Assembly: GCF_900113115.1 (NCBI RefSeq)
Contig: NZ_FOOF01000003.1
Span: 1 to 64,000 of the forward strand
Source of the DNA: Duganella sp. CF458
GTDB lineage: Bacteria; Pseudomonadota; Gammaproteobacteria; Burkholderiales; Burkholderiaceae_D
Reading direction: 5' to 3'
DNA: 64,000 bases
The notes beneath the pieces are model-generated. The model was not told where the DNA came from. It saw only the letters and a list, made by a program, of their open reading frames with translations, and made no database searches. This document shows, piece after piece, positions 28,714-37,346 of the stretch. The number at the start of each line of letters is the position of its first letter. Within the stretch, counting starts at the first letter, position 1. Both the position numbers and the translations under genes were made by a program.

Positions 28714-29082
28714 TTACAGGACTTCCGGTGCCAGGGACACGATCTTCATGAACTTCTCAGTGCGCAGTTCACGCGTCACTGGGCCAAAGATACGGGTACC
28801 GATCGGTTCCAGCTTGTTGTTCAGCAGGACAGCAGCATTGCCGTCGAACTTCACCAGCGAACCGTCCTGGCGACGCACACCCTTAGCGGTGCGCACTACC
28901 ACGGCGTTATAAATTTCACCTTTTTTGACACGGCCGCGAGGCTGAGCCACCTTAACGGTGACTTTGATCACGTCGCCGATGCCAGCGTAACGGCGCTTGG
29001 AACCGCCCAACACCTTGATGCACATGACTTCCTTGGCACCGGTGTTGTCGGCCACTTCGAGCCGGCTTTCAGTTTGAATCAT
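28714..29082 (-). CDS. rplN: 50S ribosomal protein L14
   Basis: L14, 122 aa, intersubunit bridge protein. N-terminus [19 protein letters not shown] is nearly universal. First gene of the spc-type operon; a 249-base upstream gap carries a strong candidate promoter (29253-29281). Confidence 0.98.
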   Translation of the reverse strand: MIQTESRLEVADNTGAKEVMCIKVLGGSKRRYAGIGDVIKVTVKVAQPRGRVKKGEIYNAVVVRTAKGVRRQDGSLVKFDGNAAVLLNNKLEPIGTRIFGPVTRELRTEKFMKIVSLAPEVL

Positions 29083-29252
29083 AGTTATCTCTTTCCCAAC
29101 TTAAGCCGAAGAATCCACACAATGCGGACATCGGTCAGTCTTGGTCCCGCCAGCCAAAATGGCTGATTGGGTGCTTGATCTTCATACAAGTACTGACCGC
29201 TATCGCGTCTGCGGAGAGAAACTTTGCGGCGGATACATGGACGAAGCCCGCA

Positions 29253-29281
29253 AGTATCACATAAAACCTGCGGGCCTGCAA
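29253..29281 (-). promoter_or_regulatory. candidate sigma70 promoter for the spc operon (rplN onward)
   Basis: On the minus strand TTGCAG (-35), 17 bases, then GATACT (-10) with an extended -10 TG one base upstream. The leader to rplN is about 165 bases. An inverted repeat GCCCGCA / TGCGGGC (29246-29275) overlaps the spacer and -10 box. Position at the S10/spc boundary matches E. coli Pspc. Confidence 0.65.
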
Positions 29282-29298
29282 GAACTAATTAAATTGTG

Positions 29299-29320
29299 GC
29301 CGGGAACTCACGCTCCCGGC
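29299..29320 (-). terminator. hairpin after rpsQ, partial S10-operon terminator
   Basis: Stem GCCGGGA / TCCCGGC with an eight-base loop, about 11 bases past the rpsQ stop on the minus strand, followed by AT-rich sequence but no long T-run. Probably a partial terminator before the spc promoter. Confidence 0.55.
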
Positions 29321-29331
29321 TGGCAACTTAC

Positions 29332-29598
29332 TTAGACGATTTGTGCAGCTTGCACTACACGGGTCACCGTCCACGCCTTCGTTTTGGAGATCGGACGACC
29401 TTCCACGATCTCGACCGTGTCACCGGCTTTGACCTGGTTGGTCTCGTCGTGCGCGTGGTACTTGGCGCTACGCACGATGATCTTGCCATACAGAGGGTGC
29501 TTGACGTGACGTTCGATCAGAACGGTAACGGTCTTGTCCATCTTGTCGGACACGACTTTACCGATCAGAGTACGCTTCAGCTTAACTTGTTCGGTCAT
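29332..29598 (-). CDS. rpsQ: 30S ribosomal protein S17
   Basis: S17, 88 aa, OB-fold 16S rRNA binder. The signature [20 protein letters not shown] is present. Its start overlaps the rpmC stop by four bases. Last gene of the rplC-rpsQ unit. Confidence 0.98.
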   Translation of the reverse strand: MTEQVKLKRTLIGKVVSDKMDKTVTVLIERHVKHPLYGKIIVRSAKYHAHDETNQVKAGDTVEIVEGRPISKTKAWTVTRVVQAAQIV

Positions 29599-29786
29599 TT
29601 CGCTTCCTTCGAGTTCATTACCGTTTTCACACGGGCGATGTCGCGGCGGACCTTCTTCAGCTGCGAGCTGTTGCCCAGCTGCTGGGTAGCAGCTTGCATG
29701 CGCAGACCGAACTGCGCCTTCAGCAGGTCGTTCAGTTCTTTCTGCAGTGCAGCCTGGTCTTTGCCACGGAGTTCAGATGCTTTCAT
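29595..29786 (-). CDS. rpmC: 50S ribosomal protein L29
   Basis: L29, 63 aa, helical hairpin at the tunnel exit near the trigger-factor and SRP docking site. N-terminus [18 protein letters not shown] is typical. Starts 12 bases after rplP and overlaps rpsQ. Confidence 0.98.
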   Translation of the reverse strand: MKASELRGKDQAALQKELNDLLKAQFGLRMQAATQQLGNSSQLKKVRRDIARVKTVMNSKEAK

Positions 29787-29798
29787 ATTTCACTCCAA

Positions 29799-30218
29799 TT
29801 ATTGGCCAACCTGGCGCACCACGAAGGTGGTAGCCAGAGGCAGTTTAGCAGCAGCCAGACGGAACGCTTCGCGTGCCAGTTCTTCGCCAACGCCATCCAT
29901 TTCGTACAGGACTTTGCCTGGACGGATTTCGGCAACGTAGTACTCCGGGTTACCTTTACCGTTACCCATACGGACTTCGGCAGGCTTGTTGGAGATCGGC
30001 TTGTCTGGGAACACACGGATCCAGATACGGCCACCACGTTTGATGTGACGGGTCATTGCACGACGAGCGGACTCGATCTGACGTGCAGTGATACGGCCAC
30101 GAGCCACGGCCTTCAGGCCGAACTCACCGAACGACACGTTAGTGCCGGTGGAGTGCGAAATGCCGGTGTTGCGGCCTTTCTGCTCTTTACGATATTTCCT
30201 GCGGCTTGGTTGCAGCAT
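29799..30218 (-). CDS. rplP: 50S ribosomal protein L16
   Basis: L16, 139 aa, near the A-site finger and peptidyl transferase centre. [19 protein letters not shown] at the N-terminus is diagnostic. Starts two bases after rpsC. Confidence 0.98.
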   Translation of the reverse strand: MLQPSRRKYRKEQKGRNTGISHSTGTNVSFGEFGLKAVARGRITARQIESARRAMTRHIKRGGRIWIRVFPDKPISNKPAEVRMGNGKGNPEYYVAEIRPGKVLYEMDGVGEELAREAFRLAAAKLPLATTFVVRQVGQ

Positions 30219-30220
30219 GC

Positions 30221-31012
30221 TTATTCTCCTGCTTTGTCAGCTGCAGCCGGCTTGGCAGCGCGGCGGGCGGCTGGGGCTTTGGCGCCTGGAGCTGGACGGC
30301 GGCCAGCTGGCTTACCGTCGTCGCGGCGCGGGCCACGTGGCTTCTTCTCTTCAGCCGGGGTGTCGATGACTGGTGCTTCGCCGGTGGCGGAGCGGTCACC
30401 CTTGTACACCCACACCTTGACACCGATGATGCCGTAGGTGGTGGAAGCTTCGGAGGTACCGTAGTCGATGTCCGCCTTCAGGGTATGCAGAGGCACGCGG
30501 CCTTCGCGATACCATTCGGTACGGGCGATCTCGATGCCGTTCAGACGACCGGAGGACATGATCTTGATGCCCTGGGCGCCCAGGCGCATTGCGTTCTGCA
30601 TGGCGCGCTTCATGGCGCGGCGGAACATAATACGCTTTTCCAGCTGCTGGGAGATCGAGTCAGCGATCAGCTGCGCGTCGATTTCCGGCTTACGGATTTC
30701 TTCGATGTTCACGTGCACCGGCACGCCCATGATCTTGGTCAGGGCGGACTTCAGCACTTCGATGTCTTCGCCCTTCTTGCCGATCACGACGCCTGGACGC
30801 GAGCTGTACACGGTGAAGCGTGCGTTCTTGGCAGGACGCTCGATCACGATGCGGCCGACGGAAGCGTTTTTCAGCTTCTTCTTCAGGAAAGCACGTGCCT
30901 TCAGGTCTTCGTTCAGCATCGAAGCGAAGTTACCGTTGGTTGCGTACCAGCGAGATGCCCAGTTACGGGTGACCGCCAGACGGAAACCGGTTGGATGAAT
31001 TTTCTGACCCAT
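30221..31012 (-). CDS. rpsC: 30S ribosomal protein S3
   Basis: S3, 263 aa, with a KH domain ([14 protein letters not shown]) and the mRNA-entry helicase face. It is about 30 residues longer than E. coli S3 because of a C-terminal Pro/Ala/Lys/Arg-rich tail (from about residue 212), common in betaproteobacteria. Starts nine bases after rplV. Confidence 0.98.
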   Translation of the reverse strand: MGQKIHPTGFRLAVTRNWASRWYATNGNFASMLNEDLKARAFLKKKLKNASVGRIVIERPAKNARFTVYSSRPGVVIGKKGEDIEVLKSALTKIMGVPVHVNIEEIRKPEIDAQLIADSISQQLEKRIMFRRAMKRAMQNAMRLGAQGIKIMSSGRLNGIEIARTEWYREGRVPLHTLKADIDYGTSEASTTYGIIGVKVWVYKGDRSATGEAPVIDTPAEEKKPRGPRRDDGKPAGRRPAPGAKAPAARRAAKPAAADKAGE

Positions 31013-31021
31013 CGCAGCTCC

Positions 31022-31351
31022 TTAGTTACCGACAGTCACGTAAATGTGACAGGATTGTTTCGAGATACGGTCGCCACGACCTTTAGCGCGTGCAGTGAAG
31101 CGCTTCAGGACTGGGCCCTTTTCGACGTAAATGGTCTTGACGACCAGTTCGTCGATGTCGGCACCGTCGTTGTGCTCGGCGTTCGCAATAGCGGACTCCA
31201 GCACTTTCTTGACGATGAACGCGCCTTTCTTAGGGCTGAACTGCAGAATGTTGAGCGCAGCGTCAACCTTCTTGCCGCGGATCAGGTCAGCGATCAGGCG
31301 ACCCTTTTGATCCGACAGGCGCACGCCTTTGAGGATAGCTTTGGTTTCCAT
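31022..31351 (-). CDS. rplV: 50S ribosomal protein L22
   Basis: L22, 109 aa, whose beta hairpin lines the exit tunnel near the macrolide site. N-terminus [19 protein letters not shown]; the hairpin tip and [15 protein letters not shown] end look intact. Overlaps rpsS by one base. Confidence 0.98.
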   Translation of the reverse strand: METKAILKGVRLSDQKGRLIADLIRGKKVDAALNILQFSPKKGAFIVKKVLESAIANAEHNDGADIDELVVKTIYVEKGPVLKRFTARAKGRGDRISKQSCHIYVTVGN

Positions 31352-31626
31352 TATTTCTTAGCCTTTTTGTCAGCAGCGTGGCCCTTGAAGGTACGGGTCA
31401 GCGCGAATTCGCCGAGCTTGTGACCAACCATGTTTTCGGACACGTACACAGGCACGTGGACCTTGCCGTTGTGCACGGCAATGGTCAGACCGATGAAGTC
31501 AGGCATGATCGTCGAGCGACGGGACCAGGTTTTGATTGGCTTTTTGTCTTTGGTCGCTTGCGCGGTCTCGACTTTTTTCACCAGGTGGGCGTCGCAGAAC
31601 GGCCCTTTTTTCAATGAACGAGTCAT
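31351..31626 (-). CDS. rpsS: 30S ribosomal protein S19
   Basis: S19, 91 aa, of the 30S head, partner of S13. [20 protein letters not shown] and [15 protein letters not shown] are diagnostic. Starts nine bases after rplB. Confidence 0.98.
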   Translation of the reverse strand: MTRSLKKGPFCDAHLVKKVETAQATKDKKPIKTWSRRSTIMPDFIGLTIAVHNGKVHVPVYVSENMVGHKLGEFALTRTFKGHAADKKAKK

Positions 31627-31635
31627 GGTTTATCC

Positions 31636-32463
31636 TTATTTCTTGCCGCGGCGAGAGACGATCATCGAAGAAGTACGCTTGTTGGAGCGGGTCTTCTTAC
31701 CCTTGGTCTGCTGGCCCCATGGGGACACTGGATGACGACCAGCTGCGGTACGGCCTTCACCACCACCGTGCGGGTGGTCGATCGGGTTCATGACCACACC
31801 GCGGACGGTTGGGCGAACACCGCGCCAACGCATCGCACCGGCTTTACCGATCTTGCGCAGGCTGTGCTCAGCATTGCCGACTTCGCCGATGGTGGCGCGG
31901 CACTCGATGTGCACGCGGCGCACTTCGCCGGAGCGCAGGCGAACCTGGGCGTAGGTACCTTCACGGGCCATCAGGACCACAACAGCACCAGCGGTACGGG
32001 CCATCTGGGCACCTTTACCTGGCAGCATTTCCACGCAGTGGATGTTGGTGCCGACTGGGATGTTACGGATTGGCAGGCAGTTACCGGCCTTGATCGGCGC
32101 TTCCGAACCGTTCAGCAGGGTGTCGCCGACACTCACGCCTTTCGGGGCGATGATGTACTTGCGCTCGCCGTCGGCGTAGCACAGCAGGGCGATGTGTGCG
32201 GTACGGTTTGGATCGTATTCGATACGTTCCACTTTCGCAGGAATGCCATCCTTGTTGCGCTTGAAGTCCACAATACGGTAGTGCTGCTTGTGGCCACCGC
32301 CGATGTGGCGGGTGGTGATGTGACCGTTGTTGTTACGGCCAGCAGTCTTCGACTTCTTTTCCAGCAGGGCGGCGAACGGACGACCTTTGTACAGGTCGCT
32401 GTTCACAACCTTCACCATGCCGCGACGGCCTGGGGAGGTTGGCTTCATCTTAACGAGTGCCAT
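31636..32463 (-). CDS. rplB: 50S ribosomal protein L2
   Basis: L2, 275 aa, required for subunit association and peptidyl transfer. The conserved C-terminal [20 protein letters not shown] contains the key His. Overlaps the rplW stop by one base. Confidence 0.98.
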   Translation of the reverse strand: MALVKMKPTSPGRRGMVKVVNSDLYKGRPFAALLEKKSKTAGRNNNGHITTRHIGGGHKQHYRIVDFKRNKDGIPAKVERIEYDPNRTAHIALLCYADGERKYIIAPKGVSVGDTLLNGSEAPIKAGNCLPIRNIPVGTNIHCVEMLPGKGAQMARTAGAVVVLMAREGTYAQVRLRSGEVRRVHIECRATIGEVGNAEHSLRKIGKAGAMRWRGVRPTVRGVVMNPIDHPHGGGEGRTAAGRHPVSPWGQQTKGKKTRSNKRTSSMIVSRRGKK

Positions 32464-32780
32464 TATTTAGCCTCCTCGGTGAAATTGATTTCCTGGCCTG
32501 GCTTCAGGCACACGAAAGCACGCTTGGTGTGGTTGCGGCGACCGACGAAACGGCCGGAACGCTTGACCTTACCTTCGCGGTTCACGGTCTGCACCGATTC
32601 CACTTCAACCTTGAACAGCAGTTCAACGGCGGCCTTGATTTCTGGCTTGGTCGCATCCTTGGACACCAGGAACACGATCTGTTCGTTCTTTTCCGCAACC
32701 ATGGTGGCTTTTTCGGAAATGACCGGAGCCAGCAGCACCTTCATCAGGCGCTCTTCGCTGTGTTTGATAACTGCGCTCAT
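32463..32780 (-). CDS. rplW: 50S ribosomal protein L23
   Basis: L23, 105 aa, the tunnel-exit docking site for trigger factor and [22 protein letters not shown] and the basic [11 protein letters not shown] loop are typical. The start overlaps the rplD stop by four bases (ATGA). Confidence 0.98.
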   Translation of the reverse strand: MSAVIKHSEERLMKVLLAPVISEKATMVAEKNEQIVFLVSKDATKPEIKAAVELLFKVEVESVQTVNREGKVKRSGRFVGRRNHTKRAFVCLKPGQEINFTEEAK

Positions 32781-33397
32781 GCCAGCATCTCCTCAATCTG
32801 TGCCAGAGCTGCCTTGGTGACCAGGACCTTCTTGTAGAAGACCAGGGACATTGGGTCAGCGTGACGCGGCTCGACAACCAGCACGTTCGGCAGGTTGCGG
32901 GAAGCCAGTTCCAGGTTTTCCTGGATGGTGTCGGTAACGATCAGAACCGAGTCCAGGCCCATTGCGGTCAGCTTTTGCGACAGCAGCTTGGTCTTAGGAG
33001 CGTCGATTGCGATATCTTCGATCACGACCAGGCGCTCTTCGCGAGCCAGCTGGGACAGGATCGAGCAGATACCTGCGCGATACATCTTCTTGTTCACTTT
33101 ATGGGTGAAGTTCTCGTCAGGCGAGTTCGGGAAGATGCGACCACCGCCGCGCCACAGTGGCGACGAGGACATACCAGCACGAGCACGGCCGGTACCTTTT
33201 TGGCGCCATGGCTTCTTGGTCGTGTGGTGGACTTCTTCACGGTCTTTTTGCTTGCGGTTGCCGCTACGTGCGTTGGCAGCGTAGGCAACGACGACTTGGT
33301 GGATCAGCGCTTCGTTGTAGTCACGGCCGAAGACGGTGTCTGCGGCGGCAACGTTAGAGGCGGCTTGACCTTGCGCGTTCAAGAGCTTGAGTTCCAT
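32777..33397 (-). CDS. rplD: 50S ribosomal protein L4
   Basis: L4, 206 aa, with a long loop reaching the exit tunnel ([20 protein letters not shown]). In E. coli L4 also represses the S10 operon through a leader upstream of rpsJ. Here rpsJ is no longer linked, so such control, if present, would have to act at the rplC leader. Starts three bases after rplC. Confidence 0.98.
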   Translation of the reverse strand: MELKLLNAQGQAASNVAAADTVFGRDYNEALIHQVVVAYAANARSGNRKQKDREEVHHTTKKPWRQKGTGRARAGMSSSPLWRGGGRIFPNSPDENFTHKVNKKMYRAGICSILSQLAREERLVVIEDIAIDAPKTKLLSQKLTAMGLDSVLIVTDTIQENLELASRNLPNVLVVEPRHADPMSLVFYKKVLVTKAALAQIEEMLA

Positions 33398-33400
33398 CGA

Positions 33401-34057
33401 TTAAGCTCCCTTCTTTGCTTTAACTTTAACAGCTGGCGATACAACAACCTGGCCGTTTTTCGCGCCTGGCACTGCACCTTTTACCAGCAGCAGCTGGCGA
33501 TCAGCGTCGATACGAGCAATTTCCAGGTTCTGGGTGGTGACGGTGACGTCGCCCATGTGACCGGTCATGCGCTTACCTGGGAACACACGGCCTGGATCCT
33601 GCGCCATACCGATCGAGCCTGGTACGTTGTGCGAACGGGAGTTACCGTGGGTTTGACGACCCGAAGCGAAGTTGTGACGCTTGATGGTACCGGCATAGCC
33701 CTTACCAATCGACACGCCTTGCACGTCGATCTTCTGACCGACTTCGAACAGGGAAGCGGCGATAACTTCACCGGCTTTCAGTTCGGATGCTTTAGCTGCG
33801 TCAACGCGGAATTCCTTGATAAAGGAACCAGCTTCAACACCTGCTTTAGCGTAGTGACCGGCAGCAGCTTTAGTCACGCGGGATGCGCGACGCTGACCGA
33901 AGACAACCTGAACAGCGGAATAACCATCCACTTCAGGAGTTTTGATTTGCGCAACACGGTTGTTCGACACGTCGACCACGGTGACTGGGATCGAATCCCC
34001 GTCATCGGTGAAGATGCGCATCATACCAACCTTGCGACCGAGGAGGCCAAGGCTCAT
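33401..34057 (-). CDS. rplC: 50S ribosomal protein L3
   Basis: L3, 218 aa, early-assembly protein near the peptidyl transferase centre. [20 protein letters not shown] and the [19 protein letters not shown] loop are diagnostic; the Gln of GRQTHG is the PrmB methylation site in E. coli. It is the first gene of the split S10 operon: instead of rpsJ, a 229-base gap and a divergent PEP-CTERM gene lie upstream. Ribosome binding site GGAG precedes the ATG. Confidence 0.98.
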   Translation of the reverse strand: MSLGLLGRKVGMMRIFTDDGDSIPVTVVDVSNNRVAQIKTPEVDGYSAVQVVFGQRRASRVTKAAAGHYAKAGVEAGSFIKEFRVDAAKASELKAGEVIAASLFEVGQKIDVQGVSIGKGYAGTIKRHNFASGRQTHGNSRSHNVPGSIGMAQDPGRVFPGKRMTGHMGDVTVTTQNLEIARIDADRQLLLVKGAVPGAKNGQVVVSPAVKVKAKKGA

Positions 34058-34153
34058 TTTTTCTCCATTCCCACCTACGATTGGGCGGGGCTTTGTTTAA
34101 CTACAAAAAAAGATACGGGCCATAAAAAAGACGAACCCATACCGAAGCCGGCT

Positions 34154-34182
34154 AGTGTACCGCCAATTGCCCCTTGACGCAA
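34154..34182 (-). promoter_or_regulatory. candidate sigma70 promoter driving rplC-rpsQ
   Basis: On the minus strand TTGCGT (-35), 17 bases, TACACT (-10), about 97 bases before the rplC ATG. The leader contains two T-runs (34109-34115 and 34124-34129 on the minus strand) after GC-rich stretches. A promoter is required here because rpsJ and its terminator are 7.8 kb away. Confidence 0.6.
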
Positions 34183-34286
34183 CAGCTTTGTACGAGGTAT
34201 GTCAGATGTTTTGGCCGCCCGGCAAGCGGGCGCCGCCGTGGATTAACTCACAGTTAAGATTGCCCACTTCGCGCAAGGAGGTAAGC

Positions 34287-35021
34287 ATGGTTAAATTGGC
34301 AATTCCTGCTGTCCTGGCCGCTCTGCTGGCCATGTCCCCCGCCCGCGCCGGCATGGTCGGCGCCACCCTGAGCCTGGATCAGCTGCAGATCCAGACCAGC
34401 GGCAATGTCGCGTTCCAGCCCAGCTCCTGGGAAATGGCGTCGCGCATTATCAATGTCAGCAATGACGCCGAGATTGCCCGCTACGACCGCCACCACGATA
34501 GCTGGGCAGCGCTGGCCAGCACCGCCACCCACGGCGGATCGCTGACCCACGGCAGCTGGAATGCCCTGGGCGGCGGCGGCGAGCTGGCGGTGTCGATGGT
34601 CGATAGCGACGCCCCCTGGCGTTGGGGCAATACCGACTTGTGGACCAACACCTATGTCTACCTGGCACCGGGCGCCAGCATCACCGTCAGCGGCCAGGTC
34701 GCGCTGGAGTTCGAGAACAGCACCAGCGGCCAAGCCTTCGCCACCGGGCTGGTTGGGATCTGCCTTGACCTGACGCCGGGCGCTTGCGGCAACGATTATG
34801 GCCGCAGCACCCGCCTGGCCGACGCTCCGGATGGCTATACCGACAACTTTGCCCTGAGCTGGACCAACACCACCGGCAGCAACCAGCAACTGCTGTGGAG
34901 TACCAACCTGTCGGTCAGCGCCATCCCGCCCTCGCCGGTGCCGGAACCGGCTGGCTGGGGCATGCTGGCGGCCGGCCTCGGCTTGTTGGGGACATGCCGG
35001 AAACGGTATCGCAGCGCCTGA
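34287..35021 (+). CDS. PEP-CTERM sorting domain protein
   Basis: Secreted protein of 244 aa. It has a signal peptide (VKLAIPAVLAALLAMSPARA) and a C-terminal PEP-CTERM signal: VPEP, a hydrophobic stretch, then a basic tail (RKRYRSA). Such proteins are cleaved by exosortase and linked to exopolysaccharide production. The body is rich in Asn, Ser, Thr and Gly with two Cys (ICLDLTPGACG). Start ATG 34287 is supported by AAGGAGGTAAGC. Function of the body unknown. No exosortase gene is in the window. Divergent from rplC. Confidence 0.88.
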   Translation: MVKLAIPAVLAALLAMSPARAGMVGATLSLDQLQIQTSGNVAFQPSSWEMASRIINVSNDAEIARYDRHHDSWAALASTATHGGSLTHGSWNALGGGGELAVSMVDSDAPWRWGNTDLWTNTYVYLAPGASITVSGQVALEFENSTSGQAFATGLVGICLDLTPGACGNDYGRSTRLADAPDGYTDNFALSWTNTTGSNQQLLWSTNLSVSAIPPSPVPEPAGWGMLAAGLGLLGTCRKRYRSA

Positions 35022-35100
35022 AAAACTCATTGGTGCCCGGCAGCGCGTACTCCTAAGGTGGTGATGGGCCATTGCGCCCTATAACCACCAAGGAGACCTG

Positions 35101-36465
35101 ATGAAAAAACTGCTGGCAGTACTCTGCCTGTGCCTGCACGCCCTGGCGGCGCAGGCCATCAACCTCGCCGGGCTGCAAAATGCCCACGACCCGGGCACCA
35201 TCACCAAGGACGGCGACACTTATTTCAACTTCACCACCGGCACCGGGATCTGGTATTCCACCTCGACCGACCTGAGCACCTGGCAGGGCGGCCCCGGGCC
35301 GGTGTTCAGCAGCTATCCAAGCTGGATCACCAACAAGATCCCCAACTTCAGCGGGTCGTTCTGGGCGCCGGACGTGATCCACATGAACGGCTATTACTAC
35401 ATCTACTACTCGGTCTCCACCTTCGGCACCGCCAGTTCGGCGATCGGCGTGGCACGCTCGGCCTCGCTGAAGAACCCGGCCTGGACCGATCTTGGCATCG
35501 TGGTCGAATCGTTTGGCGGCAGCAGCGAGATCAATGCCATCGACCCCGCCCTGTACCGCGACCATGACGGCAAGGTGTATATGAGCTACGGCTCCTTCTT
35601 CGGCGGCATCGGCGTAGCGGAGATCAACCAGACGACCGGCAAGCTGGCCGGCAACGTCAGCAAGATCTGGGGCGGCAACGGCCAGGACATCGAAGCGCCG
35701 TATATCACCCGCGACGGCGGCTACTACTACCTGTTCGTCAACCGCGGCGCCTGCTGCAAAGGCGTCAACAGCACCTACTACGTCGAAGTGCAGCGCGCCA
35801 CCAGTATTACCGGCCCCTACTCCGGCACCCGCACCGTGCTGCCCAATGTCGACGGCAAGTACAAGGGCCCGGGCCACATCGGCGTGCTGCAGCAGGATGG
35901 CTGCCATTTCACCTCCATCCACTACTACGACCTGAACGACAGCGGCAATGCCAAGCTCGACATCCTGCGCATGACCTACAGCGGCGGCTGGCCATCGCTG
36001 ACGCGCAACTTCAGCAACTTCGCCGGCTGCGGCGGCCTGAGCGACGGCCCCTACGTGATCAAGTCGCGCCTGAGCGGCAAGGCACTGGCGGTCGCCAACG
36101 CCGCCACCAGCAACGGCGCCATGGTGCAGCAGCAAACCTATAGCGGCGGCAAGCACCAGCAATGGTATGTGGTCGGCCACGGCGATGGCCAATACAGCAT
36201 CATCAACGCCGGCAGCCTGCTCAGCCTCGACAACTGGCAAAACTCCACCACCGCCGGCACCAATCTCGCGCAATGGTCGTACTGGGCCGGCAACGGCCAG
36301 CACTGGAGCTTCGCCAGTCCGTCGAGCGGCTGGTACACGGTGAAAAACCTGCTGAGCGGCTACGTGATGGACGTGCAAAACAAGAGCACCGCCGAGAACG
36401 CGCAGATCATCCAATGGACGCTGAGCAACGGCAGCAACCAGCAATGGAGCTTCAGCCGCCCGTAA
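35101..36465 (+). CDS. GH43 arabinanase with C-terminal ricin-type lectin domain
   Basis: Secreted glycoside hydrolase of 454 aa, most like endo-1,5-alpha-L-arabinanases. A signal peptide (LLAVLCLCLHALAAQA) is followed by a five-bladed GH43 propeller with the catalytic set: base Asp at residue 30 (HDPG), modulator Asp at 148 (INAIDPA) and acid Glu at 198 (DIEAPYI). Residues about 315-454 form a ricin B-like carbohydrate-binding module with repeated QxW motifs (QQW, QHW, QQW). It would degrade arabinan side chains of pectin. Starts about 80 bases after the PEP-CTERM gene with AAGGAGACCTG upstream. Substrate specificity within GH43 is inferred. Confidence 0.9.
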   Translation: MKKLLAVLCLCLHALAAQAINLAGLQNAHDPGTITKDGDTYFNFTTGTGIWYSTSTDLSTWQGGPGPVFSSYPSWITNKIPNFSGSFWAPDVIHMNGYYYIYYSVSTFGTASSAIGVARSASLKNPAWTDLGIVVESFGGSSEINAIDPALYRDHDGKVYMSYGSFFGGIGVAEINQTTGKLAGNVSKIWGGNGQDIEAPYITRDGGYYYLFVNRGACCKGVNSTYYVEVQRATSITGPYSGTRTVLPNVDGKYKGPGHIGVLQQDGCHFTSIHYYDLNDSGNAKLDILRMTYSGGWPSLTRNFSNFAGCGGLSDGPYVIKSRLSGKALAVANAATSNGAMVQQQTYSGGKHQQWYVVGHGDGQYSIINAGSLLSLDNWQNSTTAGTNLAQWSYWAGNGQHWSFASPSSGWYTVKNLLSGYVMDVQNKSTAENAQIIQWTLSNGSNQQWSFSRP

Positions 36466-36490
36466 TAGAGCCGAGACAGCCGAGACAGCC

Positions 36491-36538
36491 GAGCCCGTGT
36501 CCCACCATGGGGTCACACCCCAAATGAGACACGGGCTC
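36491..36538. repeat. dispersed palindromic repeat, GTGTCCCACC type (copy A)
   Basis: Arms GAGCCCGTGTC (36491-36501) and GACACGGGCTC (36528-36538) enclose an inner GGGG-TCACA-CCCC. The same element occurs twice, in inverted orientation, at 60411-60515. Just upstream (36469-36492) is a short direct repeat of AGCCGAGAC. It lies between the arabinanase and DUF2784 genes and could terminate the arabinanase transcript. Confidence 0.8.
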
Positions 36539-36566
36539 GTCCGTGGTGCGGGCGTAAAATGCAGCC

Positions 36567-36935
36567 ATGCTATTTCGCCTAGGTGCCGATGCAGTGCTGC
36601 TATTGCATCTGGCTTTCGTCCTGTTCGCGCTGTTCGGCGCGATCCTGGCGCTGCGCTGGCCGCGCCTGGTGCGCATCCATTTGCCGGCAGCAGTATGGGC
36701 CATCTGCATCGAGTTGACGGGCGCCATCTGCCCGCTCACCTACCTGGAAAACAACTTACGCGCGCGCGCAGGCCAGCAAGGCTATGCGGATGGATTCATC
36801 GCGCATTACCTGCTGCCCGCGCTCTACCCTGCCGGCTTGACGCCTGCCGTACAGTACGGATTGGCGGGCGTCGTACTGGGCGTGAACCTCTTGCTGTATG
36901 CCTGGCTGTGGCTGCGCCGCTGCAGCCGCCGCTAA
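36567..36935 (+). CDS. DUF2784 family membrane protein
   Basis: Small inner-membrane protein of 122 aa with about four hydrophobic segments. The motif ICPLTYLENNLRARAG followed by GYADGFIAHYLLPALYP matches the DUF2784 family (PLTxLEN, FIxHYLxPxxYP). Function is unknown. The last 180 bases overlap, on the opposite strand, the end of the 196-aa gene downstream of creD, so both genes cannot be free to evolve in that stretch. Confidence 0.85.
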   Translation: MLFRLGADAVLLLHLAFVLFALFGAILALRWPRLVRIHLPAAVWAICIELTGAICPLTYLENNLRARAGQQGYADGFIAHYLLPALYPAGLTPAVQYGLAGVVLGVNLLLYAWLWLRRCSRR

Positions 36936-37346
36936 CCCGCACGCGGCAATCGCCACCTGCTCCGGCAGACAGGCATAGCCGCGGAAGACATCGGGCTGGC
37001 CGCGCCCCAGCCTTGCCCGCAGAATCTGCATCAGGTCGTGGTAGGCAGTGCTGCCGGGGGCCGGCGCACAAGGCAACGCCAGGCGATAGGCCGGCGCGGC
37101 ACCATGTCCGGCCACGGCGACCTCGCGGTAGGCACTGACGATTACCGCGACCAGCCGGGTACCGGGCCGCACGTCAAGCTGCCACGCCACCGTCTCATAA
37201 CTGGCCAACACCAGCACGACACGCGCGCCGCGCTGGTCCAGCACCACCCGCACCGGACCGGCAGGCTGGCCGGCCGTATAGCCGGACAACAGCACCAGTT
37301 GCGCACCCTCTGCAAGCGATGGCGCCAGCAGTCCGCCCGGCAGCAT
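36756..37346 (-). CDS. hypothetical protein coupled to creD (196 aa)
   Basis: Unrecognised protein. Its ATG (37346-37344) overlaps the creD stop in a TGATG arrangement, strong evidence of coupled translation. Residues 1-135 look like a real domain (VVLDQRGARVVLVLASYETVAWQ, then a beta-rich segment and YHDLMQILRARLG). From about residue 137 on, the frame is Ala/Gln/Arg-rich and lies antisense to the DUF2784 gene, so the C-terminal 60 residues may be a read-through extension. There is no signal peptide or obvious catalytic motif. Probably the last gene of the cre cluster. Confidence 0.65.
   Translation of the reverse strand: MLPGGLLAPSLAEGAQLVLLSGYTAGQPAGPVRVVLDQRGARVVLVLASYETVAWQLDVRPGTRLVAVIVSAYREVAVAGHGAAPAYRLALPCAPAPGSTAYHDLMQILRARLGRGQPDVFRGYACLPEQVAIAACGLAAAAAAQPQPGIQQEVHAQYDARQSVLYGRRQAGRVERGQQVMRDESIRIALLACARA

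Noticed and set aside
29141..29335. 64-codon open frame in the gap between rpsQ and rplN
   Set aside because: No ribosome binding site, and it overlaps the spc promoter and rpsQ hairpin; the gap is better explained as regulatory.
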